From DCFW01 sp963790715 (lineage in GTDB: Bacteria > Bacteroidota > Bacteroidia > Bacteroidales > Bacteroidaceae): 64,000 nt of DNA. This document shows positions 63,897-64,000 of the stretch, in pieces (position 1 is the stretch's first letter; every line of letters starts with the position of its first letter). The stretch lies in NCBI GenBank assembly GCA_963790715.1, contig CAWBPN010000018.1:930001-994000 (forward strand). Direction: 5' to 3'. The notes below the pieces were generated by a model that made no database searches, was not told where the DNA came from, and saw only the letters and a program-made list of their open reading frames with translations. The translations under genes and the position numbers were made by a program.

Positions 63897-64000
63897 CACA
63901 AGATTGTTTTTTATATCACTTCAAATATGACATAAGATTAAAATGGAATTTAAATATTGTTATTTGTGTTCAGTGTATACGCAGCATATCAAGAATGTTG

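Overview
The window comes from a low-GC Bacteroidota genome, most likely order Bacteroidales. The evidence is SusC/SusD pairs, many short-lipobox lipoproteins, TonB receptors with carboxypeptidase-D-like N-domains, repeated TAnnTTTG -7 promoter elements, and a murT-murK-murQ cluster like the one described in Tannerella. Genus cannot be fixed from the sequence alone.

Region 1 (1-16766) is a polysaccharide utilisation locus cut by the left edge. It holds the C-terminal part of a SusC, a SusD, a DUF1735/discoidin surface glycan-binding lipoprotein, two paralogous GH16 enzymes, a GH30, a GH2, a thioredoxin-like protein, an S9 prolyl peptidase and a calpain-like (C2) cysteine peptidase. The mix of beta-glycanases and peptidases suggests a glycoprotein, or a glucan bound to protein, as substrate (inference).

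Region 2 (16767-24520) is core-like. It has a terminator, a 22-bp-period repeat array, a tRNA with anticodon CAT, a biotin-dependent acyl-CoA carboxylase operon on the minus strand, then LD-carboxypeptidase, an M28 peptidase, SufE and a degenerate paralogue of the MurNAc kinase.

Region 3 (24521-43561) joins a complete SusC/SusD pair to a long run of same-strand genes for cell-wall sugar salvage: a sodium:solute symporter, a beta-lactamase-fold hydrolase, a golvesin/amidase-like protein, a GT2, a DUF4922 HIT-like protein, an AmpG-like permease, a MurT-like transporter, a MurNAc kinase, MurQ and an SGNH hydrolase. The GT2/DUF4922 pair in this setting has no function I can name and is one of the best leads in the window.

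Region 4 (43562-49663) is an accessory or decaying stretch. It holds a DUF4143 ATPase behind a 34-bp perfect palindrome, an internally deleted ATPase pseudogene, two tiny lipoproteins, a VapE-type helicase, a roughly 264-bp array with exact 22-bp periodicity that turns into its own inverse, a transposase relic and barstar-like debris.

Region 5 (49664-64000) has a threonine-aldolase-like enzyme, a small membrane protein, an M20 deacetylase, an acyl-CoA synthetase, a CDGSH protein and a methyltransferase. These are followed by a TonB receptor/DUF4249 pair with a duplicated 5' end, an SGNH hydrolase, a DUF4369 protein, a Yip1-family protein and a GH127 arabinofuranosidase.
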